The notes: generated from the sequence alone by a model not told the origin. A stretch of DNA of 64,000 bases from Legionella_C dresdenensis (GCF_042649825.1 NZ_JBHSAB010000023.1:192720-256719), one strand, 5' to 3'. Shown: positions 42,411 through 51,434, counted from the first letter of the stretch. Translations and numbers: made by a program.

Positions 42411-42743
42411 TCAAATATTATATTGTTGTATAGTTCTAACTGTTTCCTGCTTTTTGTCATAATTTACAGATGAAGGACGATGAAAGAAGGGATGACGTAA
42501 CCTCGTTTTTCCGCCACAACCATCCGGATAATTTGTTATTATTTCTCTAAAAAAATCCTCACTAATCAGCTTGTTTTTACATAATGCATCCAGGCTTTTT
42601 CTGATCTGTAAAGGCGTTCGTACTAAAACGTATTTTAATCCAATTTCCTCTAAATGGATGCCTGCTTGAGTCAGTGATTTAACTACGTCTTCATTTCTAT
42701 CTGCTGGAAAAACAACAGTTATCCTGGTTTTGGTGGGCAGCGC
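42411..42743 (-). pseudogene. 5'-truncated paralogue of the 45819-46274 gene
   Basis: The minus strand reads TRITVVFPADRNEDVVKSL, TQAGIHLEEIGLKYVLVRT, PLQIRKSLDALCKNKL and ISEDFFREIITNYPDGCGG. This parallels the 45819-46274 protein (LNFPADKKSDIVKLML, QAKIHLDSVQV, TPLHKTENIKKTLEV, DFAEEIATNYPNGHGG). There is no start codon before the homology, and an in-frame TGA lies just upstream at 42744-42746. The amino end is missing at the same place where the DUF2177 remnant begins on the other strand. Confidence 0.7.
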
Positions 42744-42994
42744 TCATGGTGTATTTATTGTTTGCTTTAAGTGTTGTCGTATTCATCATTCCTTTAGCTA
42801 ATAATTCACCTTACTGGGCTGCTTGTTACGGAGCCATTCTTGGCGCAGTAATTTATGGGATCTATGATTTTACCTGCCTTGCGATTTTTAAGAGTTTTCC
42901 CGTAGGCATAGGGCTGTTGGATTGGCTTTGGGGTATGGTGCTTTGCTCATGGAGCTCTTTTTTAACCTGTTATTTAGGTAATTATTTAAAATAG
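42731..42994 (+). pseudogene. Truncated DUF2177 membrane protein
   Basis: The frame FWWAALMVYLLFALSVVVFI, GAILGAVIYGIYDFTCLAIF and PVGIGLLDWLWGMVLCSWSS matches the C-terminal two thirds of DUF2177 (four-helix membrane proteins of ~135 residues). About 50 N-terminal residues are missing. An internal ATG at 42746 could still give an 82-residue peptide. It abuts the truncated paralogue on the opposite strand, so a rearrangement joined the two. Confidence 0.65.
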
Positions 42995-43104
42995 AGCCGG
43001 CTATATAAGGCCTCTTTCTATCTCAGCCAGCATCAGAGCTGGTTTAGAAAGAATGGCCCAGCTTATCTATCTCTGCACTCAGAACAAGTTACTTTGAAAA
43101 TATA

Positions 43105-43254
43105 TCAATCCTCTTCCTGAACCTTTAAAAAATCTTCTTCTGTTTGTATTGGTATATCATCAAAAATACAACTAAATCCAAGCCTGATCTGCTCTTCATT
43201 AAAACCCAAAACCGTACACTGCATAAAATCGCCTATCATTATTGTCTCTCCAAT
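43105..43254 (-). pseudogene. csrA: csrA-like gene lacking its first codons
   Basis: The minus strand reads IGETIMIGDFMQCTVLGF, NEEQIRLGFSCIFDDIPIQ and TEEDFLKVQEED, then TGA. This is CsrA from residue ~8 on (canonical MLILTRRIGETIMIGDxI…VTVLG…QVRIGI…I.VHREEIY). The initial LILTRR strand, which forms part of the RNA-binding surface, is replaced by the 82-bp inverted-repeat element that starts two bases away. An internal ATG with GGAGA upstream could still express 44 residues, but they would lack the first strand. The sequence is diverged (QCTVLGF, FSCIFDD), suggesting an accessory csrA copy. Confidence 0.72.
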
Positions 43255-43255
43255 A

Positions 43256-43337
43256 TGATGTGGTCTAATGGATTTGGACACACCAGTTAAGAGATAATAA
43301 ACTTAACTGGTGTGTCCAAATCCATTAGACCACATCA
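43256..43337. mobile_element. 82-bp perfect inverted-repeat element (MITE-like or back-to-back IS ends)
   Basis: Two identical 36-bp arms in opposite orientation, TGATGTGGTCTAATGGATTT at the outer end and ...ACACACCAGTTAAG at the inner end, enclose a 10-base AT spacer. No transposase is present. It inserted into the csrA-like gene and ends 5 bp before the amidase stop codon. The perfect symmetry over 36 bp suggests recent origin from an insertion sequence end. Confidence 0.8.
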
Positions 43338-43342
43338 GCTAA

Positions 43343-44743
43343 TTACAGTTTTGGTATAGAAAATACACCTATATTTTTTTGTAAAAATAAGGCAACACCT
43401 AGCGGTATGTGATCCAACCACTTTTGGCTTATTAATTGAACGCCTATAGGCAATCCCAAATCTGAATATATGCAAGGTAAAACGGTAGCTGGCCAACCTG
43501 TCAAATTATGCGCTGTAATATAACCAAAATCACGAACATTAGCAAATGATTCTCCATGATAGCGAGCAGGAGTGGTTGTAACCGGTGAAATTATTAAATC
43601 ATAATCGTTCATAAATGAAATCATTTTATAACGAAATCGCTCTAACTCAGCGAATCGTTGCCGTAAATCGGATATGGAAAATATACAGTTTTTTGATAGT
43701 TCAAGGTATTCAAGAGTAAGAGGAGAAACCTGATTATTTTTAAAACTTTTGATATATTGTAATAAGGTTCTTCCCCCATCACCTCCCAACATAAAAGTCT
43801 CATAATGGAGCCTATAAACATTGTCTAATGCCGAAGGATATGCTTCAACTATGGTATGGACATAAGGTTTTAACAACTCGACCACAGAGTCAACGGCCTT
43901 AACAGTTTCCCTTGTAGGCAAAGTCCCTGCAGGATTATCATAAAAATAAGCAACTCTGAGATTCTTTAAATTAATATTCTGTGTAATTGGAAATTGAACA
44001 GGCACTGTATGAGGGTCAACTCCATCTGGTCCAGATATAATATCCATCATCATTATTAAATCTTCGACATATCTAGCCATGGGACCTATTGAAACTAATT
44101 GGGATCCAATACCAAAACCATCAACAGGAATATTTCCTGTATTTGGAACAAAACCATGGGTTGGCTTATGTGCACAAATACCACAATAGTGAGCAGGTTG
44201 ACGAATACTCCCACCAGCATCGTTTCCCAGACCAACTGGCGATCCGCCGAGAGCTATAATAGCAGCTTGTCCGCCACTACTACCACCAGCTGTTCTAGCT
44301 AAATCATATGGGTTATTTGTTCTACCATATACCAAATTGTCAGACTCATATGATAACAAAAGTTCTGAAGTATTTGTAATTCCATAAATCTCAGCGCCTT
44401 CCATTCTTAAACGAGAAACAGCTGTTGCATCGAAGGTAGATACGGCATCATATAAACCTTTACATCCCTTACTACCAATAAAACCCTTAACATGAAAAGC
44501 ATCCTTAATAGATATTGGTAAACCATATAACTTACCAGCTATCTTTTTTTTAGAAAATGCCAGGTCCTTTTTGAAAGCATCATATAAAATTTTTTCAGAA
44601 TCAAATTGCTGTAATGCATTTACTAATGGATTTACTTCATTAATTCGTTTAATGAATGATTCTGCAACTTCCGAAATACGAAATTCACCAGAATTTATTT
44701 TACAAAGGATATCAGTAGCTGATAGTTCATATATATTAGTCAT
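43343..44743 (-). CDS. Amidase-signature family enzyme
   Basis: A 466-residue amidase. The catalytic Lys is in LYGLPISIKDAFHVKG. The signature region RTNNPYDLARTAGGSSGGQA then VGLGNDAGGSIRQPAHYCGI carries the cis-Ser and nucleophile Ser (GGSSGG and GSIR). HKPTHGFVPNTG follows as in GatA/FAAH-type enzymes. ATG at 44743 with AGGG upstream is preferred to a TTG two codons earlier. Substrate is unknown: acyl amides, including fatty-acid amides, are possible. It is divergent from an alpha/beta hydrolase with ~100 bp between them, suggesting shared regulation. Confidence 0.87.
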   Translation of the reverse strand: MTNIYELSATDILCKINSGEFRISEVAESFIKRINEVNPLVNALQQFDSEKILYDAFKKDLAFSKKKIAGKLYGLPISIKDAFHVKGFIGSKGCKGLYDAVSTFDATAVSRLRMEGAEIYGITNTSELLLSYESDNLVYGRTNNPYDLARTAGGSSGGQAAIIALGGSPVGLGNDAGGSIRQPAHYCGICAHKPTHGFVPNTGNIPVDGFGIGSQLVSIGPMARYVEDLIMMMDIISGPDGVDPHTVPVQFPITQNINLKNLRVAYFYDNPAGTLPTRETVKAVDSVVELLKPYVHTIVEAYPSALDNVYRLHYETFMLGGDGGRTLLQYIKSFKNNQVSPLTLEYLELSKNCIFSISDLRQRFAELERFRYKMISFMNDYDLIISPVTTTPARYHGESFANVRDFGYITAHNLTGWPATVLPCIYSDLGLPIGVQLISQKWLDHIPLGVALFLQKNIGVFSIPKL

Positions 44744-44844
44744 TAACAACCCTATTATCTAAATTATATGCTGCTAGATAACTATTATTCGATGGATTTG
44801 TCACAACTAGTATCTCATCGCCCGTAAAATAACAAGAAAACACT

Positions 44845-45804
44845 ATGAAAATACATATTCCACCGAGAGTCGATGCTCCTGAAACAAACCTATTTGCTAA
44901 AATTATAAAACGTTTTTCAAATACTGAATGGGATCGCGATGTTATGATTCTTATTCCAGGTGGGCCTGGTGGGAACCATACTCTATATGCTGATATAGAA
45001 GAATCTCTCTTGGAATATGCTGATTTGGTTATTCTGGATCTTCGAGGTTGTGGCTACAGCGATAAAGCTGATGTTAGATTTTGCACTTTGGAGCATCATA
45101 TCAGAGATATTGAAGCTGTCCGAATTGCTTTAAATATCAACAAGCCTATAATTCACGGTTGTTCATATGGCGCAATAGTTGCCCTAGGTTATGCAATATC
45201 GCCCTATTCAGAAAATTTATCGAAACTTATTTTATCTTCTTGTGCTGCTTCTGGAGACTTCATCAGAGCAGCACAAGAAAACCTGAAAAAAAGAGGAACA
45301 CCAGAACAAATTAAAATAGCAGAGCTTCTATGGGAAGGGAAGTTTGAAAGTCCTGAACAATTTGCAGAATATTACAAAACAATGGCACCTCTATACGTTT
45401 ACCACGCCCCGAAACCTGAAGAGCTCCCAATTTTAAAATATAACATTCCTTATAATACTGATTTAGTAAACTACGCTTTTAAAGGATTTCTGCTAGAGTT
45501 TGACTACCGCCCGCATTTAACAAAAGTAAAAACGCCGACGCTAATTTTTTCAGGCAAAAATGACTGGATAATTGATACCGAACAAGCGGAAATTTTATAT
45601 GCTGGTATTGCAAGATCTACTTTAATTACTCTCGATGAGTGTGGACATTTCCCTTGGAAAGACCAAAAAAGTGCTTTTTTATCAAGTTTAAAATTTTTTT
45701 TAAATCCGGCTTTAGATTGCGACAACTTCAACGATACAGCCTTTAGAATGGCCCGGATCAGAATGTCATCTTCGGATCAACAATCACGGACCAGATTAAA
45801 TTAA
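44845..45804 (+). CDS. Alpha/beta hydrolase, proline-iminopeptidase-like
   Basis: A 319-residue hydrolase. The oxyanion motif is MILIPGGPGGNHTLYADIEE (GGPGG as in prolyl iminopeptidases). DLRGCGYSDKADVRFCTLEH is the DxRGxGxS stretch, and the nucleophile elbow IIHGCSYGAIVALGYA is GxSxG with Ser. The catalytic Asp lies in PTLIFSGKNDWIID and His in LDECGHFPWKDQK. The cap domain runs between ~130 and 235. It is divergent from the amidase, and together they could process an amide- or peptide-type compound. A short Arg/Ser-rich tail ends the protein. Confidence 0.83.
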   Translation: MKIHIPPRVDAPETNLFAKIIKRFSNTEWDRDVMILIPGGPGGNHTLYADIEESLLEYADLVILDLRGCGYSDKADVRFCTLEHHIRDIEAVRIALNINKPIIHGCSYGAIVALGYAISPYSENLSKLILSSCAASGDFIRAAQENLKKRGTPEQIKIAELLWEGKFESPEQFAEYYKTMAPLYVYHAPKPEELPILKYNIPYNTDLVNYAFKGFLLEFDYRPHLTKVKTPTLIFSGKNDWIIDTEQAEILYAGIARSTLITLDECGHFPWKDQKSAFLSSLKFFLNPALDCDNFNDTAFRMARIRMSSSDQQSRTRLN

Positions 45805-45818
45805 TTCTTTATAACAAA

Positions 45819-46274
45819 TCAGGGCTTAAATTCATGATCGTTGTATTCTTCCATACTTTTTCTTGATCCTTCTAATTCCACACTTTTATAAATACTCGAT
45901 GCAGCCATTATTAAAAGTGCATTTACTCGTTTAGAAGGGTTATTCAAATCCATTGTTCCACCATGACCATTAGGGTAATTAGTAGCTATTTCTTCTGCAA
46001 AATCTTGATTTATGAACCCGGCTTTAGTTAAAACCTCTAAAGTTTTTTTGATATTTTCAGTTTTATGCAGAGGGGTTTGGACTGAAATGCTTGTCACTTG
46101 AACTGAATCTAAATGGATTTTAGCTTGCAGCATTAATTTAACGATGTCAGATTTTTTGTCTGCTGGAAAATTAAGCCTCATTGTTGTTCCATAGACACTA
46201 GCTGTAATGTGAGCTGAGTCAATACTAGCTACTTGATTACCAGAATAATGAAAATTTTTTATTTCCTCACGCAT
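45819..46274 (-). CDS. Hypothetical protein of a small local paralogue family
   Basis: A 151-residue protein: TTMRLNFPADKKSDIVKLML, LQAKIHLDSVQVTSISVQTP, LHKTENIKKTLEVLTKAGFI and DFAEEIATNYPNGHGGTMDL. Alternating strand and helix suggest a compact alpha/beta domain. A second, truncated copy lies 3.1 kb away on the same strand (42411-42743). GGGG about 8 bases before the ATG at 46274 supports this start over a GTG five codons upstream. It converges on the hydrolase gene with a 14-bp gap. Function unknown. Confidence 0.6.
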   Translation of the reverse strand: MREEIKNFHYSGNQVASIDSAHITASVYGTTMRLNFPADKKSDIVKLMLQAKIHLDSVQVTSISVQTPLHKTENIKKTLEVLTKAGFINQDFAEEIATNYPNGHGGTMDLNNPSKRVNALLIMAASSIYKSVELEGSRKSMEEYNDHEFKP

Positions 46275-46402
46275 ATTAACATTCCCCACTTGATTAAAGA
46301 ATGTGCATTATATCATATTCTATACATGCCGTGTTAAGGATAACCTACCTTACTCTGCTAAAGGAACCTGTTTTCAGTTTTAAGGCAGGTACAACCCAAT
46401 CA

Positions 46403-46428
46403 AATCTTACTCGATAATGAGTAAGATT
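46403..46428. terminator. Hairpin downstream of the F-box/HEAT gene
   Basis: A perfect 10-bp stem (AATCTTACTC / GAGTAAGATT) with a GATAAT loop, 14 bp beyond the stop of the minus-strand gene. There is no T-run. Confidence 0.5.
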
Positions 46429-46441
46429 GTCGTGACCAACC

Positions 46442-48709
46442 TTAGAGAATAGTACAGTTTTCTAATCCCCAACGATTTTCAGGAGATATCTGCCCGGGGT
46501 TTGTGTGATGTTGTTTAGGTATGGCAAATAACCCGTTTGTTTGTAGAGATTGGCCGGTTGTGGTTGAAATCGGTGTAGCCGCAGGTTCGCTATTTAATTT
46601 CGTCAGAACTCTATATAAAAAGCGCGCCATAATGGTTTCAACCGTGTTTGTGTTTGTCAGGAAACAAAAAATATCAGGATCAAGATTCATTCCCGTTAAC
46701 AGCGCTTCCATTACAAAATTGAACATGGCTTGTCGCACTTCTAACTGAGGGTGATTAAAAAAACTTAAGTTATTTTTCACAAAGGCTTTGCGCTTTACCT
46801 CGTCAATATCAGGTAACATCCTCTCCATGCAATATAGATAGTATAAGATTTCTTTATTATTAGATTGAAGTGCCCTACTCTCAAATGCATGTATTTCTTC
46901 TACTGTATAACAAGGTATTAAGGCCTGTATGACATTATTATGAGCATAATTATAATCAAAATAATTATTTGATAGCGCAACTATAGCGGGTGAAGTCACA
47001 TTGTCACTAAGTCTTTCCTTTATTTTTACGAGACATTCTGCTAACTCGGGTATAATCTTATTGTTTTGAATCAAACCTGTCAGGTAGGTCAAAAGAGTGA
47101 GCAAGGTATTGTTACCAAGATAGGGAATCATTTTTATCAGGCAGTACCAATTCATCCTTTCATCAATATTTGTTAATCTGCCATGGTTCATCAAATTAGG
47201 TATAATTACCGTCACTAAAGAATCAAGCCTTTGCTGAGAAAGCCGTGGTGCGATAAAACCTAAAAAATTCAATGCTTTTTTTAACGCATAATAGCGTTCC
47301 GAACTGGACAAATGACCTTCAATAAAATCAACATATTTATCAATAGCTGCTTGACTCAACATAGGGGCAATACATTCTAACAAACCTAATGCTGCTTTCG
47401 AGAGATGATTGTTTGTGGCAGGTAAATTAACATCAATAAATTTAAAATATTTATCAATAGACGCCTGACTCAGCCGAGGGGTAATCGCTTTTAGTACATT
47501 AAATATCGCCTCAGAGTCGTTGATGTTTAATTTGGATAAAATATCCTCAATAAAATCAGCATATCTATCAATAGATGCCTGGCTCAGTTTAGGAGAAATT
47601 ATGCGTATGCTATCGGATGCTCCTAACTCGATAATAACAGGATAAAGATTGTGTGGCCAATAGGGCGATTTTACTTTACAGGTTAACGTCAAATCTACAA
47701 AACTATCTAGCGCTTCTTCTGGAATTACAGGTAATACAATACGAAGATATTCGATAAGAAAACTAACTTCATCCAACTCCCTCCCATCAACCCGATCCTT
47801 AATTTGATCAATAAGCGCAGGCACTGACACTTCCTCTGTCTGCCAACCCAGGCTCCTTACACCTCTTACCGCTTTTTGCCGAAGCGAGTCTAGTGCGTAC
47901 ACACTCATGGCCATTTCGTGCACAAGCGATGACCATTCGAGCTTATTAAAACGTCTTACCAGTTCTTCTGACAAGAGATGGTATATATAGTATCCCCCTC
48001 TCAGTTTCATGTAGTTTACGATAGTTTTTATGGCATCGATCCGCGCTTGTTGCGCAAGGTAAGGTATTGCAGAGGCTATATAGTCAACTCCAGTTTCAGG
48101 AAAAAAGGGAGCGCTAGATGGCAAAATAAAAAACTCATTACTAATGCTTTGTTTATACATAGCCAGCGCTGACATCACTAGACGCGCTTGTGTCTCTTCA
48201 TTAATTGCTGGAGCAAGCATTGTTATCAAAGCAAAGGCTTTCTTGCGAATACTCTGGTTGAGGTCCTCTTTATTGAGGTCGTTTAAAAATGGTTCTAAAT
48301 CCTGAATCAGGCTTGTTACTTCCGGCATTAAATCGATCTTTCTGAGAGAGGCGGCAACGAACACGGCTTGGAATTTACTCGTTGGGGAGGCAACATATCT
48401 TAGAAATGATTTTGAAATTTGACCTTTTATTTTCTGATTAATCTCCACTGGATTCATGTTTAAAATGCCGTGTGTCATATCACTTAAAAGCCGTTTCTGC
48501 CAACGCAAAGCATCGGGGTCCCGCCTGGATAACAAAGCAAGCTCAGCTAATCCTTTAAAGTTTTTGTCAACCAGGCGGCATTGTTTGTAGAGCATGTCTG
48601 GCGGCAAATAATAAAAAACGGGCAGCAGAATATCTGCGAAAAGAATAACAGTATCGGATTCGGCAGCTATGATGGTTGGAAGCATGATTAATTTATTGCA
48701 ACTATTCAT
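46442..48709 (-). CDS. F-box plus HEAT-like repeat protein, putative effector
   Basis: A 755-residue protein. Residues ~27-60 (DILLPVFYYLPPDMLYKQCR, LVDKNFKGLAELAL) match the F-box, with the central Leu-Pro and the C-terminal LVxKxFxxLA. Most of the remainder is HEAT/armadillo-like helical repeats. Four units around residues 370-500 repeat the motif PxLSQASIDKYxxFIExxL (ISPKLSQASIDRYADFIED, ITPRLSQASIDKYFKFID, IAPMLSQAAIDKYVDFIEG, IAPRLSQQRLDSLV). F-box proteins recruit Skp1-Cullin1 ubiquitin ligase. In bacteria they are host-directed, as with Legionella AnkB and LegU1, so this is a strong effector candidate, with HEAT repeats as a substrate receptor. ATG at 48709; a second Met lies 8 codons in. 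Confidence 0.7.
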   Translation of the reverse strand: MNSCNKLIMLPTIIAAESDTVILFADILLPVFYYLPPDMLYKQCRLVDKNFKGLAELALLSRRDPDALRWQKRLLSDMTHGILNMNPVEINQKIKGQISKSFLRYVASPTSKFQAVFVAASLRKIDLMPEVTSLIQDLEPFLNDLNKEDLNQSIRKKAFALITMLAPAINEETQARLVMSALAMYKQSISNEFFILPSSAPFFPETGVDYIASAIPYLAQQARIDAIKTIVNYMKLRGGYYIYHLLSEELVRRFNKLEWSSLVHEMAMSVYALDSLRQKAVRGVRSLGWQTEEVSVPALIDQIKDRVDGRELDEVSFLIEYLRIVLPVIPEEALDSFVDLTLTCKVKSPYWPHNLYPVIIELGASDSIRIISPKLSQASIDRYADFIEDILSKLNINDSEAIFNVLKAITPRLSQASIDKYFKFIDVNLPATNNHLSKAALGLLECIAPMLSQAAIDKYVDFIEGHLSSSERYYALKKALNFLGFIAPRLSQQRLDSLVTVIIPNLMNHGRLTNIDERMNWYCLIKMIPYLGNNTLLTLLTYLTGLIQNNKIIPELAECLVKIKERLSDNVTSPAIVALSNNYFDYNYAHNNVIQALIPCYTVEEIHAFESRALQSNNKEILYYLYCMERMLPDIDEVKRKAFVKNNLSFFNHPQLEVRQAMFNFVMEALLTGMNLDPDIFCFLTNTNTVETIMARFLYRVLTKLNSEPAATPISTTTGQSLQTNGLFAIPKQHHTNPGQISPENRWGLENCTIL

Positions 48710-48827
48710 AATACAATACTTTTATCATATCTATTAGATAATGGCAAATTGTTTTACATTTTATAAAATAATTAAATTAAATGGTTAATTAACACTTAAA
48801 GTTATTACGTCACACCTCTACATTTCT

Positions 48828-51434
48828 CTAGGCGCTAACTGACATAATGCGATTATCTATATATGCCTCATTAATAACTTCTAACTGATTCTGTCGTTTG
48901 GTATGAGCAAAGAAACCATCGCCGGAAATTAATAACTTGATTGCTATGGCTAGTAAACCAACTCCGGTGGCCGCAATGCCAATATTAATGAGTAACGGCT
49001 TCCAAGCGGCGCGATGCGTGCTCATGGCTTTAAATCCTTGCTGATAAGCAGCAGTAAAATCACGACTAATTTGTTGTTGCTTTTGCGTATCATTAGCGAT
49101 ACGTGCAATTAAAAGTTGGCGGGTAAAGATTAGGAGTTGGTTAACTAGCGCCCTGGTTTTTTCCCCTTCCGCGCGGCTTAAGTTATCAGGACTTTCAGCT
49201 AAAGCATCGCCATGTTGGCCTAGTTGGTTAATGGCGCTAAAAAGATTTAAAAATTGATTAATTGGCGCCTTGCCATTGGCCGTAAATGGTTTGCCGGCGG
49301 AAAGGGCTTCCGGAAAATTAACCCCGAGCTTAATTAATTCAGCAATGGTTTCTACGTGATTATTTTGCATCGCGGCACATAAGGCAGTACCGCCATCATT
49401 AATCGCAACATTTAAATCAGCGCCCAGCTCGCTTAGTTTAGTCACTACTGCGGTATGGCCATTTTGGGCGGCAAGATAAAGCGGTGTTGCGCCGTTATTC
49501 ATTGCCTGATTTAAATCAGCGCCCTGTTTTGCCAGTTCGACAAGGCAATTTAAATTACCATCTTCCCCAGCTATGCAAGCGGCTGTTGCCCCTATGCTGT
49601 TAGTTGCATTTAAATCAGCGCCATACTTGGCTAATTCAGTAATAACTTGTTGATGGCCATTGCTGGCGGCAATTAAAACAGGTGGGTGGTCCTTATATTT
49701 CACATCCAAATTTGCATGCTTACTAGCAAGTACGGAGATAAGGTGAGCATGGCCACAGAGCGCGGCAACAGAAATAGGGGTTAACTCATTTGACAAGGGT
49801 AAATTGATATCTGTAGTTATAGATGATAAAGTTAACAATGCATCTTTATGACCCGATAATGCGGCTAATACCAATGGTGTTATTCCTTCAGGCGAAGCAA
49901 TTGTCATATCAGCGCCACTTTCAATCAACGCTTCAAGTACGCTTGAGAAACCATTTAGAGCAGCAATCAAAGCAGGAGTTAGCCCCACTTTATTAAGTTG
50001 ATTTAGATTAGCGCCGTTTTGGGCAAGCGCTGTAATAACTGAGGCATGGCCACATCTAGCCGCATCATGGGCAGCAGTATTACCATTGGGAGCGGCTTTA
50101 TTCAAATCAGCTCCAAATTTTGCAAGTTGCTGAACGATTAACGGATACCCGTATTCAGCTGCACAATGGATAGGCGAGTACCCGTTAGCATTTTCTTTGT
50201 TTAAATCCAGGTTTTGAGTAACCAATAAATTTAAAATATCTGAGCGATTATTCATTGCTGCAATATGGATTAAATTTTCCCCTGCTTTTGAGGCGGTATT
50301 TAAATTAAATTGCTGGTTTGCAAGCTCAGCAATAATTGCTGTATGTCCGCATCTTACAGCGTTAAATGCCAGGTTAGTTGCTTCCTTTTTGGTTTGGTTA
50401 AGAGCGACATTATGGCTAATTAAGGTCTGCAAAACGTTAAGATGACCCTGTCCAGTTGCAGCATATACCGCGCTTGCCTTATCTGAGCGCGCCTCATTAA
50501 GATTAAATCCCAATTCAGCCAATTGAGCTAATTGCTGGCTATATCCATGCTTGGCATAGACAAAGGCTAAATAATTAATTCCTGTCCGCTTGACTATCGC
50601 TTGAGTAAGCACTTGTTTATTGCTAATTTGGTCAAGCGCGTTTTCTAAAAGATTAACACGCTTGTCTTGAGCTGTAATAATAAGATCAGTGTTAAAGCTT
50701 ACATAGTGTTTGCCAAATAAATTTCTGACCCACGCTACAAAATTAACCCAATAATGAGCAATAAAAAAACGATAAGGATTTGCGCGAAGTCCTGTCATAA
50801 TATCGCGAGCTAGTGCTTGCGTATTATTCGTCTCTTGGCTATAAAATTTATCCTGGTTAATATCGCGGAATTTCCACCCCTTGCCCGGCCGGTACAACAG
50901 GGCGATACTATGATTATGGTTTCCTAGAAGTATCCCAATGGCTTGGTTGGATTGTGTTGAAGCCTGTTCAAACGCTGTGCCTAATTCATCAAGAAACGCC
51001 TTGATTTCCTGTTCGTTGTATATGAATGGCTTACGCGATATTGTTTTAAGCCCGCCCTGTTCAAGAATTTTTTCACTAGATGCCACGCGCGAAATGGCTT
51101 CAATATCATGTTGATTTAAGCTTGACGATGCTTCAAAAACATTATCACATTCAGAAGGTGACTGGAAAAGGAATAAGCTATCATAAAAAGCCGGTATTTC
51201 TGATAAACGCTGTTCTGTATTAGTGCGCTCATCACTTTTTTTTAAAATTGCTTGCTTAATTAAGGGCGCTAAATCATGTTGGCTTTGAATTAGTTTACGC
51301 CTTTCTTCAAAAAGATTTTCTTTATTAACAACCCCTTCCTCAATCCAGCGTAATGCAAATCCATGACAATCGCCTTTCTGTTTGGGATAGCCTAATTTTT
51401 CCTGGTGTTTTAAAATTGATTGATGAAGCGACAT
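48828..51434 (-). CDS. Ankyrin-repeat protein with N-terminal Cys-His-Asp domain, putative effector
   Basis: An 868-residue protein. The N-terminal ~230 residues contain Cys23 (KQKGDCHGFALRWIEEG), His175 (LGNHNHSIALLYRPGKGW) and Asp191 (WKFRDINQDKF). The order and local patterns (GxCxG....W, HSIAL, FRDIN) fit a papain-like C58/YopT-type protease. About 14 ankyrin repeats follow (e.g. NGYSPIHCAAEYGYPLIVQQ, NGNTAAHDAARCGHASVITA, GATPLYLAAQNGHTAVVTKL). The C-terminal region has one membrane helix (INIGIAATGVGLLAIAIKLL) and a short tail. ATG at 51434 is preferred over a TTG seven codons upstream. Ankyrin repeats for host-protein binding plus a protease-like head suggest a Dot/Icm effector. Confidence 0.72.
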   Translation of the reverse strand: MSLHQSILKHQEKLGYPKQKGDCHGFALRWIEEGVVNKENLFEERRKLIQSQHDLAPLIKQAILKKSDERTNTEQRLSEIPAFYDSLFLFQSPSECDNVFEASSSLNQHDIEAISRVASSEKILEQGGLKTISRKPFIYNEQEIKAFLDELGTAFEQASTQSNQAIGILLGNHNHSIALLYRPGKGWKFRDINQDKFYSQETNNTQALARDIMTGLRANPYRFFIAHYWVNFVAWVRNLFGKHYVSFNTDLIITAQDKRVNLLENALDQISNKQVLTQAIVKRTGINYLAFVYAKHGYSQQLAQLAELGFNLNEARSDKASAVYAATGQGHLNVLQTLISHNVALNQTKKEATNLAFNAVRCGHTAIIAELANQQFNLNTASKAGENLIHIAAMNNRSDILNLLVTQNLDLNKENANGYSPIHCAAEYGYPLIVQQLAKFGADLNKAAPNGNTAAHDAARCGHASVITALAQNGANLNQLNKVGLTPALIAALNGFSSVLEALIESGADMTIASPEGITPLVLAALSGHKDALLTLSSITTDINLPLSNELTPISVAALCGHAHLISVLASKHANLDVKYKDHPPVLIAASNGHQQVITELAKYGADLNATNSIGATAACIAGEDGNLNCLVELAKQGADLNQAMNNGATPLYLAAQNGHTAVVTKLSELGADLNVAINDGGTALCAAMQNNHVETIAELIKLGVNFPEALSAGKPFTANGKAPINQFLNLFSAINQLGQHGDALAESPDNLSRAEGEKTRALVNQLLIFTRQLLIARIANDTQKQQQISRDFTAAYQQGFKAMSTHRAAWKPLLINIGIAATGVGLLAIAIKLLISGDGFFAHTKRQNQLEVINEAYIDNRIMSVSA

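Noticed and set aside
42746..42994. Intact small membrane protein of 82 residues
   Set aside because: Homology to DUF2177 begins before the ATG and lacks the first ~50 residues, so I list it as a truncated gene.
48760..48790. PmrA-like TTAAT repeats upstream of the F-box/HEAT gene
   Set aside because: The two half-sites are 12 bases apart rather than 11 and the region is extremely AT-rich, so I do not trust the match.
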